DNA of 64,000 nucleotides, taken from contig NW_025947373.1 in assembly GCF_000764305.2 (NCBI RefSeq), positions 1 to 64,000 on the forward strand. Direction: 5' to 3'. The notes under the pieces were generated by a model that did not search any database, had not been told where the DNA came from, and saw nothing but the letters and a program-made list of their open reading frames with translations. A program made the translations under genes and the position numbers. This stretch comes from Hyalella azteca (lineage: Eukaryota > Arthropoda > Malacostraca > Amphipoda > Hyalellidae). Positions 1 to 11,061 of the stretch are shown here, piece by piece. How positions within the stretch are numbered: the first letter of the stretch is position 1; each line of letters begins with the position of its first letter.

Positions 1-640
1 GAACTAAACTCAAGATTTTGTTTGATAAATTAAAATACAAGCTTCCAAGATTATTTCTTTAATTAACTCCCTGTCGATTGTGTGAATACCTCACAACTCA
101 TGTCAGTTTTTGTAAACAATGGTGTCACCTGGGCTTCTTTCCAATCGGCCGGGAAAGTCTCTTGGTTCAGTGATTTTGGAAGAATGCTGTCAAAGAGCCG
201 GCTAGGACGGTTGCTAATTCTTTAAGTAATCCAGGATGGAAGACTTCAGGTTCACATGACATGTTGGGATTTAGAGCAACCAGGCGCTTAGGAACCTCTT
301 CTTCGTGTATTTCAAAACATGTTAGCTTCGAGCCTACTTGGTGTCCCTCAATAGCTGGGATACTGTTCGAGTCCTCATCTGTGAACACATTGCTAAAAAA
401 CTGATTGAGAACGTTGGTCATGACCTCATCAGAGGATAACTTTCGTTGACATGTTCTGAAATCATAAAAACTATCGTTTGTCTTACACTTCGAACTTGCG
501 TTCAACAAAAAGGATTTCGGTTCATTTCTCGTATTATTGACAATATATTTTTCAGAGTATTTTTCTGCGGTGTGAAAAATTTTTTTAGCCTTAATTCGAG
601 CACTTGTTTACAGGTTATAATCAATGTTGATACGATTTCG
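1..640 (-). pseudogene. CR1/L2-like LINE ORF2 fragment (linker and start of reverse transcriptase)
   Basis: Reading the minus strand, about 640-510 encodes a basic linker (residues like KYSEKYIVNNTRNEPKSF). It runs into an open stretch at 508-167 with VLNQFFSNVFTDED, then a FHPGLLKELA motif, and continues in another frame to FPADWKEAQVTPLF near 160-90. This order (linker, N-terminal RT, 'P-x-DWK-x-A-x-VTPLF') is typical of CR1/L2-type LINE ORF2. The frame is broken and the rest of the RT lies beyond the window edge, so it is a truncated, dead copy. The clade call is from motif order only. Confidence 0.75.
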
Positions 641-1025
641 TAAATAACGCTTGTAGCCTTCTTTCCTGTTGTTTAAATTAGCTGTAATTGTATGGTTCAT
701 TCACAGTGTTTTTACTCCACCAAGTTTATCTTAGGTACACATGTGTCAACTGCAGATATAACCTAGTTCTTGAGAAATTACCACGACGCGGCCACATTCA
801 TCTTCTTGATATAGGTACCCCGAAATATTTCAGCTTTATTCTTGTGGTGTATATTCTTACAAACTGCATGTTTGTGTGAGGCATATTCATGTGAATTATG
901 TTCACCCTGATTGAGCTGAGCTCACCTCGTGCCGTTACACGAACGATAAACCTTGACCATCCGATATCCTTCCTGACCATCCTGAGGATGTTAATCCAAC
1001 AGTGGTAGAAACTCCGCGTGTTGAC

Positions 1026-1395
1026 GGCGTGACAAGTGACCGTATATAGGTGATCGTACAAGTGATTGTATACAGTACAGATGGCAACTCCAAGTGTTGA
1101 GGGCGTTACAAGCGACCGTATATAGGACAGGTGGCCACTCCACGTGTTGGAAGGCACGAAAAGTGACCGTAAATAGGACAGGTGGGCACTCCACGTGTTG
1201 TAGGTACGACAAGTGATCGTGTATAGAACAGGTGGGCACTCCAAGTGTTGAGGGCGTTACAAGCGACCGTATATAGGACAGGTGGCCACTCCACGTGTTG
1301 GAGGCACGAAAAGTGACCGTATATAGGACAGGTGGCCACTCCACGTGTTGGAGGCACGAAAAGTGACCGTATATAGGACAGGTGGCCACCCCGCG
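1026..1395. repeat. 50-bp minisatellite
   Basis: About seven diverged copies of a 50-bp unit containing GACCGTATATAGGACAGGTG and CCACTCCACGTGTTGGAGGC. The last three units are nearly identical. The repeat stays open in two minus-strand frames, giving long repetitive ORFs that I do not regard as genes. Confidence 0.9.
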
Positions 1396-1403
1396 TGTTT
1401 ATT

Positions 1404-1474
1404 ACAAGATAATGTAGGTGGCCTACATTATCTTGTGGCTTGACGTTATCTATTACAAGATAATGAACGTCAAG
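1404..1474. repeat. Two adjacent inverted repeats (hairpins)
   Basis: 1404-1418 is perfectly complementary to 1422-1436 (15-bp arms, 3-nt loop). Directly after it, CTTGACGTT (1439-1447) pairs with AACGTCAAG (1466-1474). The word ACAAGATAATG occurs in both hairpins, so one may be a partial copy of the other. They abut the minisatellite end and may be the remnant of a small foldback element. Confidence 0.8.
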
Positions 1475-1583
1475 CTTAGGAACCGATTGCCAGGGTTGAA
1501 GATCTTATATCCGCATTGGCCATTAATGTAATAAGCTGTTATATGCACCTCGAATTATGAATTATTCAACGTTTTCCTTGCAG

Positions 1584-1721
1584 CTGTACCCGGAGAGCCT
1601 GGGCGTCCATTACACTAATTCCGCAACAAGAGACTTGGAAGTTCCGCCTGGCAGCCTCATGCAAGTTCTCGCCTCAGGATCCTGTCCAGTCATCTTCGGA
1701 AAGCATCCGCTGCTCCGATGA
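1584..1721 (+). CDS. Possible terminal exon of an unrecognised host gene
   Basis: A pyrimidine tract and CAG acceptor (GTTTTCCTTGCAG, ending 1583) precede 138 nt that are open in phase 0 for 45 codons to a TGA at 1719-1721. The predicted peptide starts LYPESLGVHYTNS and ends GSCPVIFGKHPLLR. The stretch is clearly more GC-rich than its surroundings and not repetitive within the window, which fits a coding exon. I recognise no family, and the upstream exon is not identifiable here, so this remains a candidate. Confidence 0.4.
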   Translation: MYPESLGVHYTNSATRDLEVPPGSLMQVLASGSCPVIFGKHPLLR

Positions 1722-2156
1722 GTAGTTAGGTCTACTGGTCCATTATTACACTAGGAAAGCCTTCCCACCAATTTTAAGTTTCGTAATTGATAACATTTGT
1801 TTTGTGATTCATGAATGAATACCTTACCATTGAGTCATGAACATGAAAAAACGAAGGCCAGAACTGGCGAAAGTTAAAAATATTTTTGCTTTAAAGAGAA
1901 ATTGTATCAGTATTTCAGGGAATTGTGATGAATTCGAATGGCGGATAAAAATAACTTAGATTGGAATAAAATTCTAACAATTAGGGTTTCTTAAAGTTCT
2001 ATTACGTTACGTGTGCGGTTGTTCTCAGTATTCCAGTATTTGTTGTTGAATTCTATTCTCACGAAGGTTTTCGTTTAAGCTTTCAACATCCTTCAACCAT
2101 CTCCTAAAATATAAGCCTTTCTATGGTAATTTTTATCCATTTGTGTTGATCCTAAT

Positions 2157-2440
2157 TTGAATTGAGATTGATGAACTCTGAGATTGATGAACTCTGAGAT
2201 TGATGAACTCTGTGATTGATGAACTCTGTGATTGGAGAACTCTTTGATTGATGAACTCTGTGATTGATGAACTCTGTGATTGATGAACTCTGTGATTGAT
2301 GAACTCTGTGATTGGAGAACTCTTTGATTGATGAACTCTGTGATTGATGAACTCTGTGATTGATGAACTCTTCGATTGATGAACTCTGAGATTGATGAAC
2401 TCTTTGTTTAATTATCTCGCTGATTGATGAAACCTCTGAT
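2157..2440. repeat. 16-bp minisatellite
   Basis: Tandem copies of GATTGATGAACTCTGT with small variants (CTGAG, CTTTG, CTTCG), decaying toward 2480. The minus strand encodes a repetitive EFINHRVHQSQSS peptide, which is a by-product of the repeat. Confidence 0.92.
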
Positions 2441-2479
2441 TGAAGAACTTTGTGATAAACAAATTCCATGATTGCTAAA

Positions 2480-4900
2480 ATATCTAATGGACTTTGTGAT
2501 AGCTAAACTTTATCATAAATTTTTTCTTAATCACGCGTTGTATGTTATCATAGAGGGTAACATGATTAATTTAATAAGGAAACGTTGCTTGGAAACCGAG
2601 CCTGAAATCGTGAATTGAGCCTAAATAAGTGCCGATTGGTGGATATGGGAAAGTTGGCGAGTGTAGACTGTTGTGATATCAGGTAGTGATTTCATATGGT
2701 AGTGATTTTCCCGGTGTTGAGTGTCAAGCGTTTCATCTGTTGGGAGGTAGACGGAATGTGACGTTTTCAGGAGTTTGTTGAATTTTATGTAGTCTGTATG
2801 TAGTGAAGTGCATGTTGTTCAAATTGGGATGGGCATTTATTGGGTAGCGACTGTGATAGTGAAAATATTTCTATGCAGGTTGTCATAGTTGGTACGGAAG
2901 TTGGTGTTTCATTTTTATGTCAGCAACTGATTGAATGTGTTGTTCGAATCTAAATTCAATGCTGAGCTAATTTTGATATTTACGAAATCTACGGTCTCAA
3001 AGGATTTATTACGGATTGTGATCAAATGATACATTACGGATAATGATTTATTAATATCTGTATAATGATAGATATTATGATCTATTATTATATATACATT
3101 TTTTTATTTATTATTAAATAATTATTATTATTACTTATTTATTCTTATTTTAAATTTTTTGATTTACGGTGTCAAAATCTAATTTATATTCTCTTACGTA
3201 AAGAAGCAGATAACCAGAATGGTTTCAACAACATAAGAAATTCGTGATGTGTTCACTCACATTCCTGCAGCGATCAGGACCACGACATGATTACGATTCA
3301 GAATGATAGCTTTCCAGGCAAATGTCGATGTAGCAACGTTGATTCGAGTTGATTTCGTTAAAACATCCAGATTTCAACATAAGATGACTGGTGGAAATGC
3401 CAATTCCCTGTATTTACATCCCGCCTTGATACATTATTCAGGTTAGATCGAAGCCCCTTGCTCTTCCTGCCTTTAAATAAGGTAAAAAAATAAAAATCAT
3501 ACGAACCTTGGGTATTCAGATTAATTGGTCCTTGGGGTATTCAGACCTAATTCCTAAGAACCTTTGGTATTCAGATAAATCCCATGAGGGTGGCTAAGAT
3601 CCTTTAGCATTGCATAATTTGATTTAATAAATGAATTAGGTTTAAAATTTGAGGTTTTATATTGGAATAATACGCGTTTAGTTTATCATGTTATTTCAGA
3701 AGACAAATTCTTAGTTCATGAGTTGAATTTTCAGCAAAAATCGATTTGAACTCATCATCCTTTCAAGTCACGTATATGTCACTTTCAACGAATTATTAAG
3801 AACTTATTGTCATAGAGACAATAGAAGCGTCGGCATTGAAGAAAATAGGCCCATGGCCTGTTGCCATGGGTATTAATGGGGCATAAATTTTTGTTATGTG
3901 ATTGCAGACCAAAACGTGGAACAGAAACGTAAATAAAGATGTTTAGAATTAAATATTCATCTCCGTTATTCCCGACTGGAAATCTTCGACTTCAAGAAGT
4001 ACTTGTCGGATGTACTGAAGAAAGAGGGTGGTAAAGAAGATGGAGATTTGATTTTGGAAGTTGCAAACGGCCGTTCCTCTTCCCTAATAAGTTAATGTGA
4101 ATAAGTATTATGAAGGATAGGGTGAAGAAGATGAAGATTAATATGTTTATTGATGGATTGAAGAATGATGGCGCCGACCAACACCTTACGAGGGTTGGTC
4201 GTTAGATTACAGACACGACATAACTAAATTGAAATCACTGACTGGACGACACATTAATAAATTAACAACCCGAACTGCGTCAGACGCGATTGCATCAGCT
4301 ACTTGCATTTGGAGTGCGACAACGGGAAGCGAATACTCGCAGCTAATACAGCACAAATCGCTGCAGTTTGTCCTAAAAGTTCCACAGTGAGCTAAGCATC
4401 GCGCTTGAGTTGGTTCACATTAAAACGTCTATGTAATCCATAATGGAACCTGGCGCTGTCGTTGCCATATTCAAGTAATCAATTAGTCACTAAAATGATT
4501 CAACACGAGGCAGCACGGTAATTGCCAATGAAAAATTGTTTCTGCTAAAAATATTATGCATAAACGCGCTTTCACTGTCCGTAAAGTGCTCTCAAGGTTT
4601 TCATCGCGAATTAATGTTCGCCAACAGATACAATAAACACATATAAATAAAACAATATCAAATGTTGCATCAAGGTATTGTTACAACGCCACAATACGAC
4701 ACTTGACGCATTGATGTCAGCATACAAAATTTGAGAACACACATTCAATCATTGCTTTGTTATTGCTGCAATTATCAAAAGTACGTAGGTCAGTTACAGC
4801 AGCAAAATTTTTACTATTACTGCAAAAATCACCCGTAGTCAGGAGTCGGTTTTTCTTGCCGTTGGAGTTTCTGCTTAATGGAAATAAATGTCGCCGTCTG
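2480..4900. other. Intergenic DNA, no gene recognised
   Basis: AT-rich sequence with an AT microsatellite-like stretch near 3060-3150. At 3820-3866 there is a short copy of a motif (GAAGAAAATAGGCCCATGGC) that recurs at about 31770-31810 and 54405-54445 as the tail of a LINE family. Nothing else in this stretch could be assigned. Confidence 0.6.
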
Positions 4901-4922
4901 TTTTACGGTACGTAGGATACAG

Positions 4923-5038
4923 GCCTACCCAACGTTCTGCGGGCCCTGCGCACCAAAGAGAACAATAACCTCTACCAGCAACACCAGGCAAGAGTGCTTG
5001 ATTTGTTATGCACGTTGAAGAAGCTCGAGATTCTATAA
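4923..5038 (+). CDS. Possible terminal exon of an unrecognised host gene
   Basis: After a plausible AG acceptor (ending 4922) comes a GC-richer stretch, open in phase 2 for 37 codons to a TAA at 5036-5038. The peptide starts LPNVLRALRTKENNN and ends DLLCTLKKLEIL. It looks like an amphipathic, helix-forming C-terminus. A second frame (AYPTFCGPCAP...) is also open, so the frame is not certain. The polypyrimidine tract is weak. No family recognised. The GC-richer stretch after it (about 5040-5330) could be its 3' UTR. Confidence 0.35.
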
Positions 5039-5039
5039 T

Positions 5040-6100
5040 TTATCGGCAACCATTCTTTTTCTCCAGCGCTACACTCGCAGGTTAAGAAAAGCCTTTGAGG
5101 AGAAATGTTCAGTCTCATAGCAACGGTCTGAGAATCAGACCGATGGCTTTCGTGCTGTCGACAGTTACAAGACTGTGTCCTTCAGGTCTCGGACTGTCTG
5201 GCGTTTTGCGACAGTACCAGAAGGCTCTGCAACATGCCTTGCTTTGTTCGGGTGGTAGGAACGAGCCCTGTCAACTGTTTCTACACTTATCTTACTCCGC
5301 CTCGCCCAGCGAACGTCTTGACGTATTTTGATCTCTGCCTGTTTGGTAAATGTCGTAAAGTAGTCCAGACGTTCTGTCCACCAATCGATATTTGAAATTC
5401 AATTACATAGGAGTTAGGAGTCTCTTCTTATCCAAATTTAGTGCAATTACTGTCAAGCAATACATGGAATAATTTTAGAATTACGCGATTACAAAGTGTA
5501 ATGATCTTTCGTGCCGAGGTTCAATAAAAATCTCCCATTTGACACAATTACTTTAGTTAAACAAAGAATTAACATGTAAATTAAGAACATTTGAATGAAG
5601 TTAAATAGAGCATAGTTTCGTAGCACAGCACTATTCCTTCATTCATATGCTTATGAGATCTCAGCGCCTAACATAGTTCCAGTACACCGTTCGTATAGTT
5701 TCCAGTGATCACTAACACAATATTAGAGTCCATTATCAGAACCCAGTCTAATACCTTAGAGATTGAACGAAAAACTTATCTTCAGGACGTGCTGGCTTCT
5801 TATGGACTTCTATCCTGGTAGACTTCTCCCTCTGCAGTTGTCTGAATTCACAAACAAGTCCTTGCTTTTATCCCAAAACAAGTCTGCCCTGAATTAGCAC
5901 GCTGCTACAGGATCGTCAACACCTTAACCTAATTCTACCTTCACATATTGGTTGCTTTTGTTCTTCTTCTCAATCGGTTTCACGGAGTACTCCTGAATAT
6001 TCATCTAAGATTCCTACACAAAGACCTTACCACCGTTTGACGATATCACTGTTTTAATGTCAAGAGTGTCAGTAACAAACTACATATTACGGCAAATTTT
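5040..6100. other. Intergenic DNA before the segmental duplication
   Basis: Moderately GC-rich to about 5330, then AT-rich. The open stretch at 5095-5331 shows no recognisable domain and is not supported as a gene. Confidence 0.5.
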
Positions 6101-6359
6101 AAATACTCGGGTTTGTAGTTAGTCTTGGCCTTTCTTAATATTGAATCCTCAGTTCGGAACACTGAAATGTTAGGCTGGGTACAAGCCTCCGTTCAACTGC
6201 AGCTCAACAGAGTAGCAGATGTCTGATGGCCGGACGGTTGCTGCAGTCTAAGAATTACACTGCAATGGTGCATCTTATATGAATACTAATGCCATAACTG
6301 ACCAAGTTCTACACCAGGAAAAGCAAGACAAGCCAGAAAAAAATTAAATTTTAACGATT

Positions 6360-6890
6360 GGAAGTCAGGCACATGAATGTTTCACAACACAAGAACCAAC
6401 AAACTTTTGTCATCAATGCATTTCAAGAAGCAAATTTAATTCAACATCATCGCATAGTTCATCACCATTATGTTTGCTACACGTGAAGTGAACATCCACA
6501 AATTATTTGAATTACAGAACTTAATTCTGAATGCATATGGATTATTGTTAGAAAAGTGATTGAAAATAAAAAGCATAAAATTTGATATAGAGTATATTTC
6601 TACCATTAGATGATTAAATCATTAACTTACAATGTTTAGATTATCAACCTAATATTACTTTACATTCAGCAAAATATACATCCCCTCCCATTGATGTGAT
6701 AATCGCTCAGTTTTAATAACAACATTAACATATTGTAGCCTCAAATTAAAACTCCATATCAGGCAACATCCACCCTAGCCTGACGCTATAGATGCCCATT
6801 CATTCTAAGCAATACAGAGAGGAGGGAGTTGGTTGGTGTCTGACATCTATAATCAATTAATAAAAATTACTAACCTACCGTAGCCTACCT
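6360..6890. repeat. Left-flank block of unit 1, duplicated at 9717-10270
   Basis: The block runs from AAGTCAGGCACATGAATGTT to TAGCCTACCTCTT. It lies on both sides of the piggyBac element: a roughly 530-bp direct duplication that brackets the transposon and is too long to be its target-site duplication. Confidence 0.8.
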
Positions 6891-7157
6891 CTTGACCCAT
6901 TAACGCCGACAGTTCCCTGCGGATTATTAAAACACTTTTTTCTATTCAAGGGATTCATTCAGATATCTTCTAAAGAATTGTGACGAAAAAAATTAACTTT
7001 TTTATTATTACTCGAAATACAGACTAGCAAGTATACATGCCACCAGGCTATAAAAAAATCATAGGTCCCAAAGAAGAGATAACCAGAGTGGATAGAAATC
7101 GAAAGTGCATGAACAGATTTGCCAATGGAATCTATGCATGTGTTGCCCACTCGAAAT

Positions 7158-9002
7158 TCATTTTTGCGTGTGAAAGGTTTTCATGCACTCTGGGTGTACA
7201 GAAATGTTGCACACACTGCAAAAATAAATGGTACGGCCGCCACATTCACGACATCTGTTGTACGGACTTTGGCCTTTGTATGTCCAATGATGCTGACTGC
7301 CGTACCGCACTGTATTCACAACAGGCATCGAAACTGGACATGGTTTTACCTTTGGTTTCCCATATTTAGTCAGAGTTGATATCACCAGTTGCCGAGCAAA
7401 ATCTAATAAGCTGATTTTCTTGTCATTTTTCCTAGAAATTCTCCATCCATTTACCACCTGCGCACTCACAGTCCAAGCGAAAAGAGGCCACCACCATTTC
7501 TTTGATCTTATTCTGCACCGGTATGCCGCTACTTGTTGATCAAATAGGTCCACGCCACCCATGTGCTGGTTATAAACGTAGATTGAGTGTGGTAGGTCAA
7601 CATAAATATGCTTCCTGGCCACTCGACTCCACCTTTTTGCTTTTTTTGCAGGATCTGCGCGAAGTTTGTTAGAGGCAACGCTTACCACTTTGTTGTCTTT
7701 CCACTTTACAACCGAGATGCAGCCTGTGAATACTTCATCACTATTTCCTCTTTCTTCTTTTTCCAAAATTGTCCTCTTTTTTAGTGGGGCACCAGACAGT
7801 CGGTCTTCTCTTAGAGTACAAGTAGCAGCGATTTTCCTCTGTGCAAGTTCCTCTAGTAATGAAACTGAACCAAAGAAATTGTCAAATACAACGTGCTGTG
7901 CGGCTTTCATATTCACTTTCTCGATCATTTCTAGCACAACGTTACCACCTAAACCAAAACCCCTATCCGAAATTCTGGAATAACTACCACAATAGGGCTC
8001 AACATGCCGCAGAATCCCATCAGACGTGCTGATTGCCCAAAGCTTGAACCCAAATCTCACTGGTTTTCCTCTAATATACTGCTTATCACCATCTCTTCCA
8101 TAATATGGAACCATTATTTCATCAACGCTGTAGTATTCACAACATTTCTCATCTTTGATAGCATTGTTCAAGTGTTCAAAAAGCGGACGCACCTTGTAGA
8201 ATCGATCGTCATTCATTTTCGTATTATCGTTGAAGTGCAAGCATCTCATTATTTGATCAAAGGCATCCCGTCTCATCGCATTCATAACTAATTTACTTTG
8301 AGTGTCAGGTAACTCACTCCAATACAGTCTTCTGTGAGGAACCTTATTGTACCCTGAGAGAATAAGAATGGCCAAAAAAACCTTCATGTTTTCGGCATTT
8401 ACATCACTACAAGGGAATCCTTTCTGATGGGCGTAGTTTCTACTTTGTTCACATAAAAATTCAATATAATCTTGTGTCCAAAATTGTTCCTCAAAAATCT
8501 CCAATGGATTTGTTTCAACGGCGTTGACTAACTGTTCCTCAGGTGCATCGCTAAAATCCGGTACTAGATTTTCAATCTTGCTTTTATCTGTATGCCACGT
8601 GTAGATCATCCTTTTTCGACGTTTTGATCCACGTCTGGTAGATGTTGGGGTTGGATTAGATGCAATTTCGAGTTGACCGTCATTTACAGATTCACTTAGA
8701 ACATTAGTGAGCAAAATTCTCCTCGGAAGGTGCTCGGGATCGCACATAACTTCATCATCTGATGCATCACTGTCATGACCTGTTGCAGCTTCAGGCGTTT
8801 CTTCTGGGGGCTCTATTGCTACTTTGACTTCAAATTGGTCGTCTGCATCTTCTTGCAATGAGAAGAAGTCGTGATCTTCATCTTGAGACAACCTGGAATA
8901 AGAGTTAAACGAATGAATACGACTTTTCCGTTGGTATCTGGAAAAAAGACGGTTCCCTACTTTTATATCCGAGTGGCAAGTACACTTGCCACAAATATTC
9001 AC
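7158..9002 (-). CDS. piggyBac-type transposase, intact
   Basis: A 614-aa open frame. piggyBac transposases excise and reinsert DNA at TTAA by a DDD catalytic core. The three aspartates are visible at D294 (SVDEIMVPYYG), D374 (VVFDNFFGS) and D485 (NQHMGGVDLFDQ). The C-terminal cysteine-rich zinc-binding domain is complete: C584, C587, C595, C598, H603, C606, H611. The N-terminal 130 residues are acidic and end in a basic patch (RRGSKRRKR), possibly a nuclear localisation signal. The first ~40 codons could be an upstream exon, because an AG acceptor-like site precedes the internal SQDEDHD stretch. Full length with no stops: either a recently active copy or one kept by selection. Confidence 0.93.
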   Translation of the reverse strand: MNICGKCTCHSDIKVGNRLFSRYQRKSRIHSFNSYSRLSQDEDHDFFSLQEDADDQFEVKVAIEPPEETPEAATGHDSDASDDEVMCDPEHLPRRILLTNVLSESVNDGQLEIASNPTPTSTRRGSKRRKRMIYTWHTDKSKIENLVPDFSDAPEEQLVNAVETNPLEIFEEQFWTQDYIEFLCEQSRNYAHQKGFPCSDVNAENMKVFLAILILSGYNKVPHRRLYWSELPDTQSKLVMNAMRRDAFDQIMRCLHFNDNTKMNDDRFYKVRPLFEHLNNAIKDEKCCEYYSVDEIMVPYYGRDGDKQYIRGKPVRFGFKLWAISTSDGILRHVEPYCGSYSRISDRGFGLGGNVVLEMIEKVNMKAAQHVVFDNFFGSVSLLEELAQRKIAATCTLREDRLSGAPLKKRTILEKEERGNSDEVFTGCISVVKWKDNKVVSVASNKLRADPAKKAKRWSRVARKHIYVDLPHSIYVYNQHMGGVDLFDQQVAAYRCRIRSKKWWWPLFAWTVSAQVVNGWRISRKNDKKISLLDFARQLVISTLTKYGKPKVKPCPVSMPVVNTVRYGSQHHWTYKGQSPYNRCRECGGRTIYFCSVCNISVHPECMKTFHTQK

Positions 9003-9452
9003 GTCACGATATAGTGGTCATATTATATAAGAATCACAAAATTGCATATATCATTGGGAAATTCGTTTAAGAAAACTGTTCACTATAGTAGTGAGTTCTA
9101 ACTAGCTGACAAAAGTGACAACCTACGTTTTTAGCGCATTTTCTCATTTATGGAAAAAACGCACTATTGTGCTCGCCATTTCCGTCTGTCCGTCCGTCCG
9201 TGACTTCACGTTTTCGTCGACGAGAGAATGAGTTTTCTGTCACTCACTGCAGTGAGTACTGAGTTATATATATTTATGGCGTAGTAGCGCCATGGCTCAC
9301 AGCATCAAATTCCAAGGCCAACTGAGCAGGCATGAAGCGCCTGACGCCGCTATTGCTCGTTCTGAACGCGTTCAGTACTCGTCTTATTACCGTGTGACTC
9401 CATTTCAAAGCTCAACATTTGTAGTTTCGGAGGAATTTAATTTTTCGCAAGT

Positions 9453-9468
9453 GGCAAGTGCACTTGCC
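9453..9468. repeat. Perfect 16-bp palindrome in the piggyBac subterminal region
   Basis: GGCAAGTGCACTTGCC is its own reverse complement. Near-copies lie at 8975-8990, inside the transposase start, and near 9554-9569. Repeats near the ends of piggyBac elements often bind transposase, so these are candidate binding sites. Confidence 0.7.
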
Positions 9469-9716
9469 GAGCAGCATTAATGGGATACAAGGTATATGGT
9501 GCACACCGGGGAATTTCAGATTCCTACCATCGGAGGAATTTCATTTTTTGCAAGTGGCAAGTGTACTTCACTATCATTCTGATATTCTTCTGAAGCTGGC
9601 CCACCAGCGAATAATTTTTTACTTGCCGAACAGCGTTAATGGGATATATGGTGCACACCGGGAAAAGCAAGTTGAGCACCGAGAAAAACTCATGTAAGGA
9701 GTAAATTGAACCACGA

Positions 9717-11061
9717 GAAGTCAGGCACATGAATGTTTCACAACACAGGAACAAACAAACTTTGGTCAAGAAATTTTAAGATGCAAATGTAATTCAACAT
9801 TATGATGTAGCTGATTACAATTATATTTGCAACACGTAAAGTGAATATCCGCAAACAATTTGAATTACAGAATTTAATTCTGAATGCATATGGGTTATTT
9901 TTAGAAGTATGAAAAAATTTGATAGAAATAAAAGGCATAAAATTTGATATAAAGTATATTTCTAACCTTTAGCACATTAGATAATTAAATCAATAACTTA
10001 CAATGTTTAGATTATCAACCTAATATTATTTTACATTCAGCAAAATATACATTCCCTCCCATTGATGTGATCGCTCAGTTTGAATAACGACATTAACATA
10101 TTGTAACATATTGTAACATCAACATATTGTAGCCTCAAATTAAAACTCCATATCAGGCAACATCCACCCTAGCCTGACGCTAGATGCCCATTCATTCTAA
10201 GCGCTACAGAGAGGAGGGGGTTGGTTGGTTTCTGACATCTATAATCATTGATAAAAATTACTAACATAGCATAGCCTACCTCTTTTACAACAACCTACCC
10301 CTACCATACCTTCCATGCAAAACGAATATCACCAAGAAAAAGTGATGAGTTATGTATAAATAACATTGATGCAATATTCTTGGATAATGAGCAAATCTGA
10401 GTCGCAGTTGTAATAATAAATTTAAACAATCATCATTGTATTAACTGGATGGAAGCTTAGTAAAAAAAGCAAGTAAATAGTTACATCATTTCTACACTCA
10501 ATAATCACAATTTCAATAGTAGATCTTCCACCGAGCATCTTTGAATAAGCCTACCTACTAAAGATAAGTTCGAATGTCTGTTCATGTAACTTTAATAAAT
10601 CTGGTTCATGTTATCCCAGTTACGCTGCAAATATTAGTTTCAAATTACCTCAAACAATACCTTGACATGCAGGATTAAATGAACATCACATTTTTATACA
10701 AAATTAGAAATTTATTCCATCCTCACTGAAAAAGTTCATATCAAAAGCATTAGAAAACATTTAAAAACTTTACCACATTTCCCACTCAGCACAAATGCAT
10801 CACTCTTCCCTTGACCACACAACCTGGTTGATGTTTCACCCAGGATGTGTGAGCCCCATTTTAGAATGTGTCATTCCACTATAAAAACTATGTCTACTAC
10901 TATGTGTCCTTATTATCAAAATTAAGAATCCTTATATTAACAAATCTTATCTACTAGTTACAATGCTATACCTACCTGACTGATGAATTTGTTTTACATT
11001 TCATAGTTTACTGTGAAGCTTTATTTTCACTCAACTAATAATGTTCCACAGAAAGCAAGCT
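9717..11061. repeat. Left-flank block of unit 1 (second copy) and 3' flank of gene A
   Basis: Matches 40585-42740 and 56820-57875. It contains the empty site (CTTATATT at about 10931) for the hAT element that sits at 57544 in unit 3. No gene seen. Confidence 0.75.
11020..11025 (-). terminator. Polyadenylation signal of gene A
   Basis: AATAAA on the minus strand, about 37 nt after the gene A stop. The same hexamer at the same place follows gene C. Confidence 0.6.

Larger units (their letters stand above)
6896..9643 (-). mobile_element. piggyBac-family DNA transposon
   Basis: The left end is CCCATTAACGCCGACAGTTC preceded by TTGA. The same place in the sister blocks (near 41107 and 56884) reads CTCTTAAACAAC, so the original target was TTAA, the piggyBac target, with one later substitution. 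The right end at 9643, read inward on the minus strand, is CCCATTAACGCTGTTCGGCA, sharing the first 11 bases. No TTAA follows it. A second right-end-like copy ends at 9484, so the right end has been duplicated or rearranged. The element carries one full-length transposase gene. Confidence 0.8.

Noticed and set aside
798..1389. Overlapping minus-strand ORFs of 83-148 aa
   Set aside because: They are translations of the 50-bp minisatellite in several frames, with no domain.
2152..2469. Repetitive 105-aa ORF rich in HQSQSS
   Set aside because: By-product of a 16-bp tandem repeat.
7037..8291. Plus-strand ORFs over the piggyBac gene
   Set aside because: Shadows of the intact minus-strand transposase.
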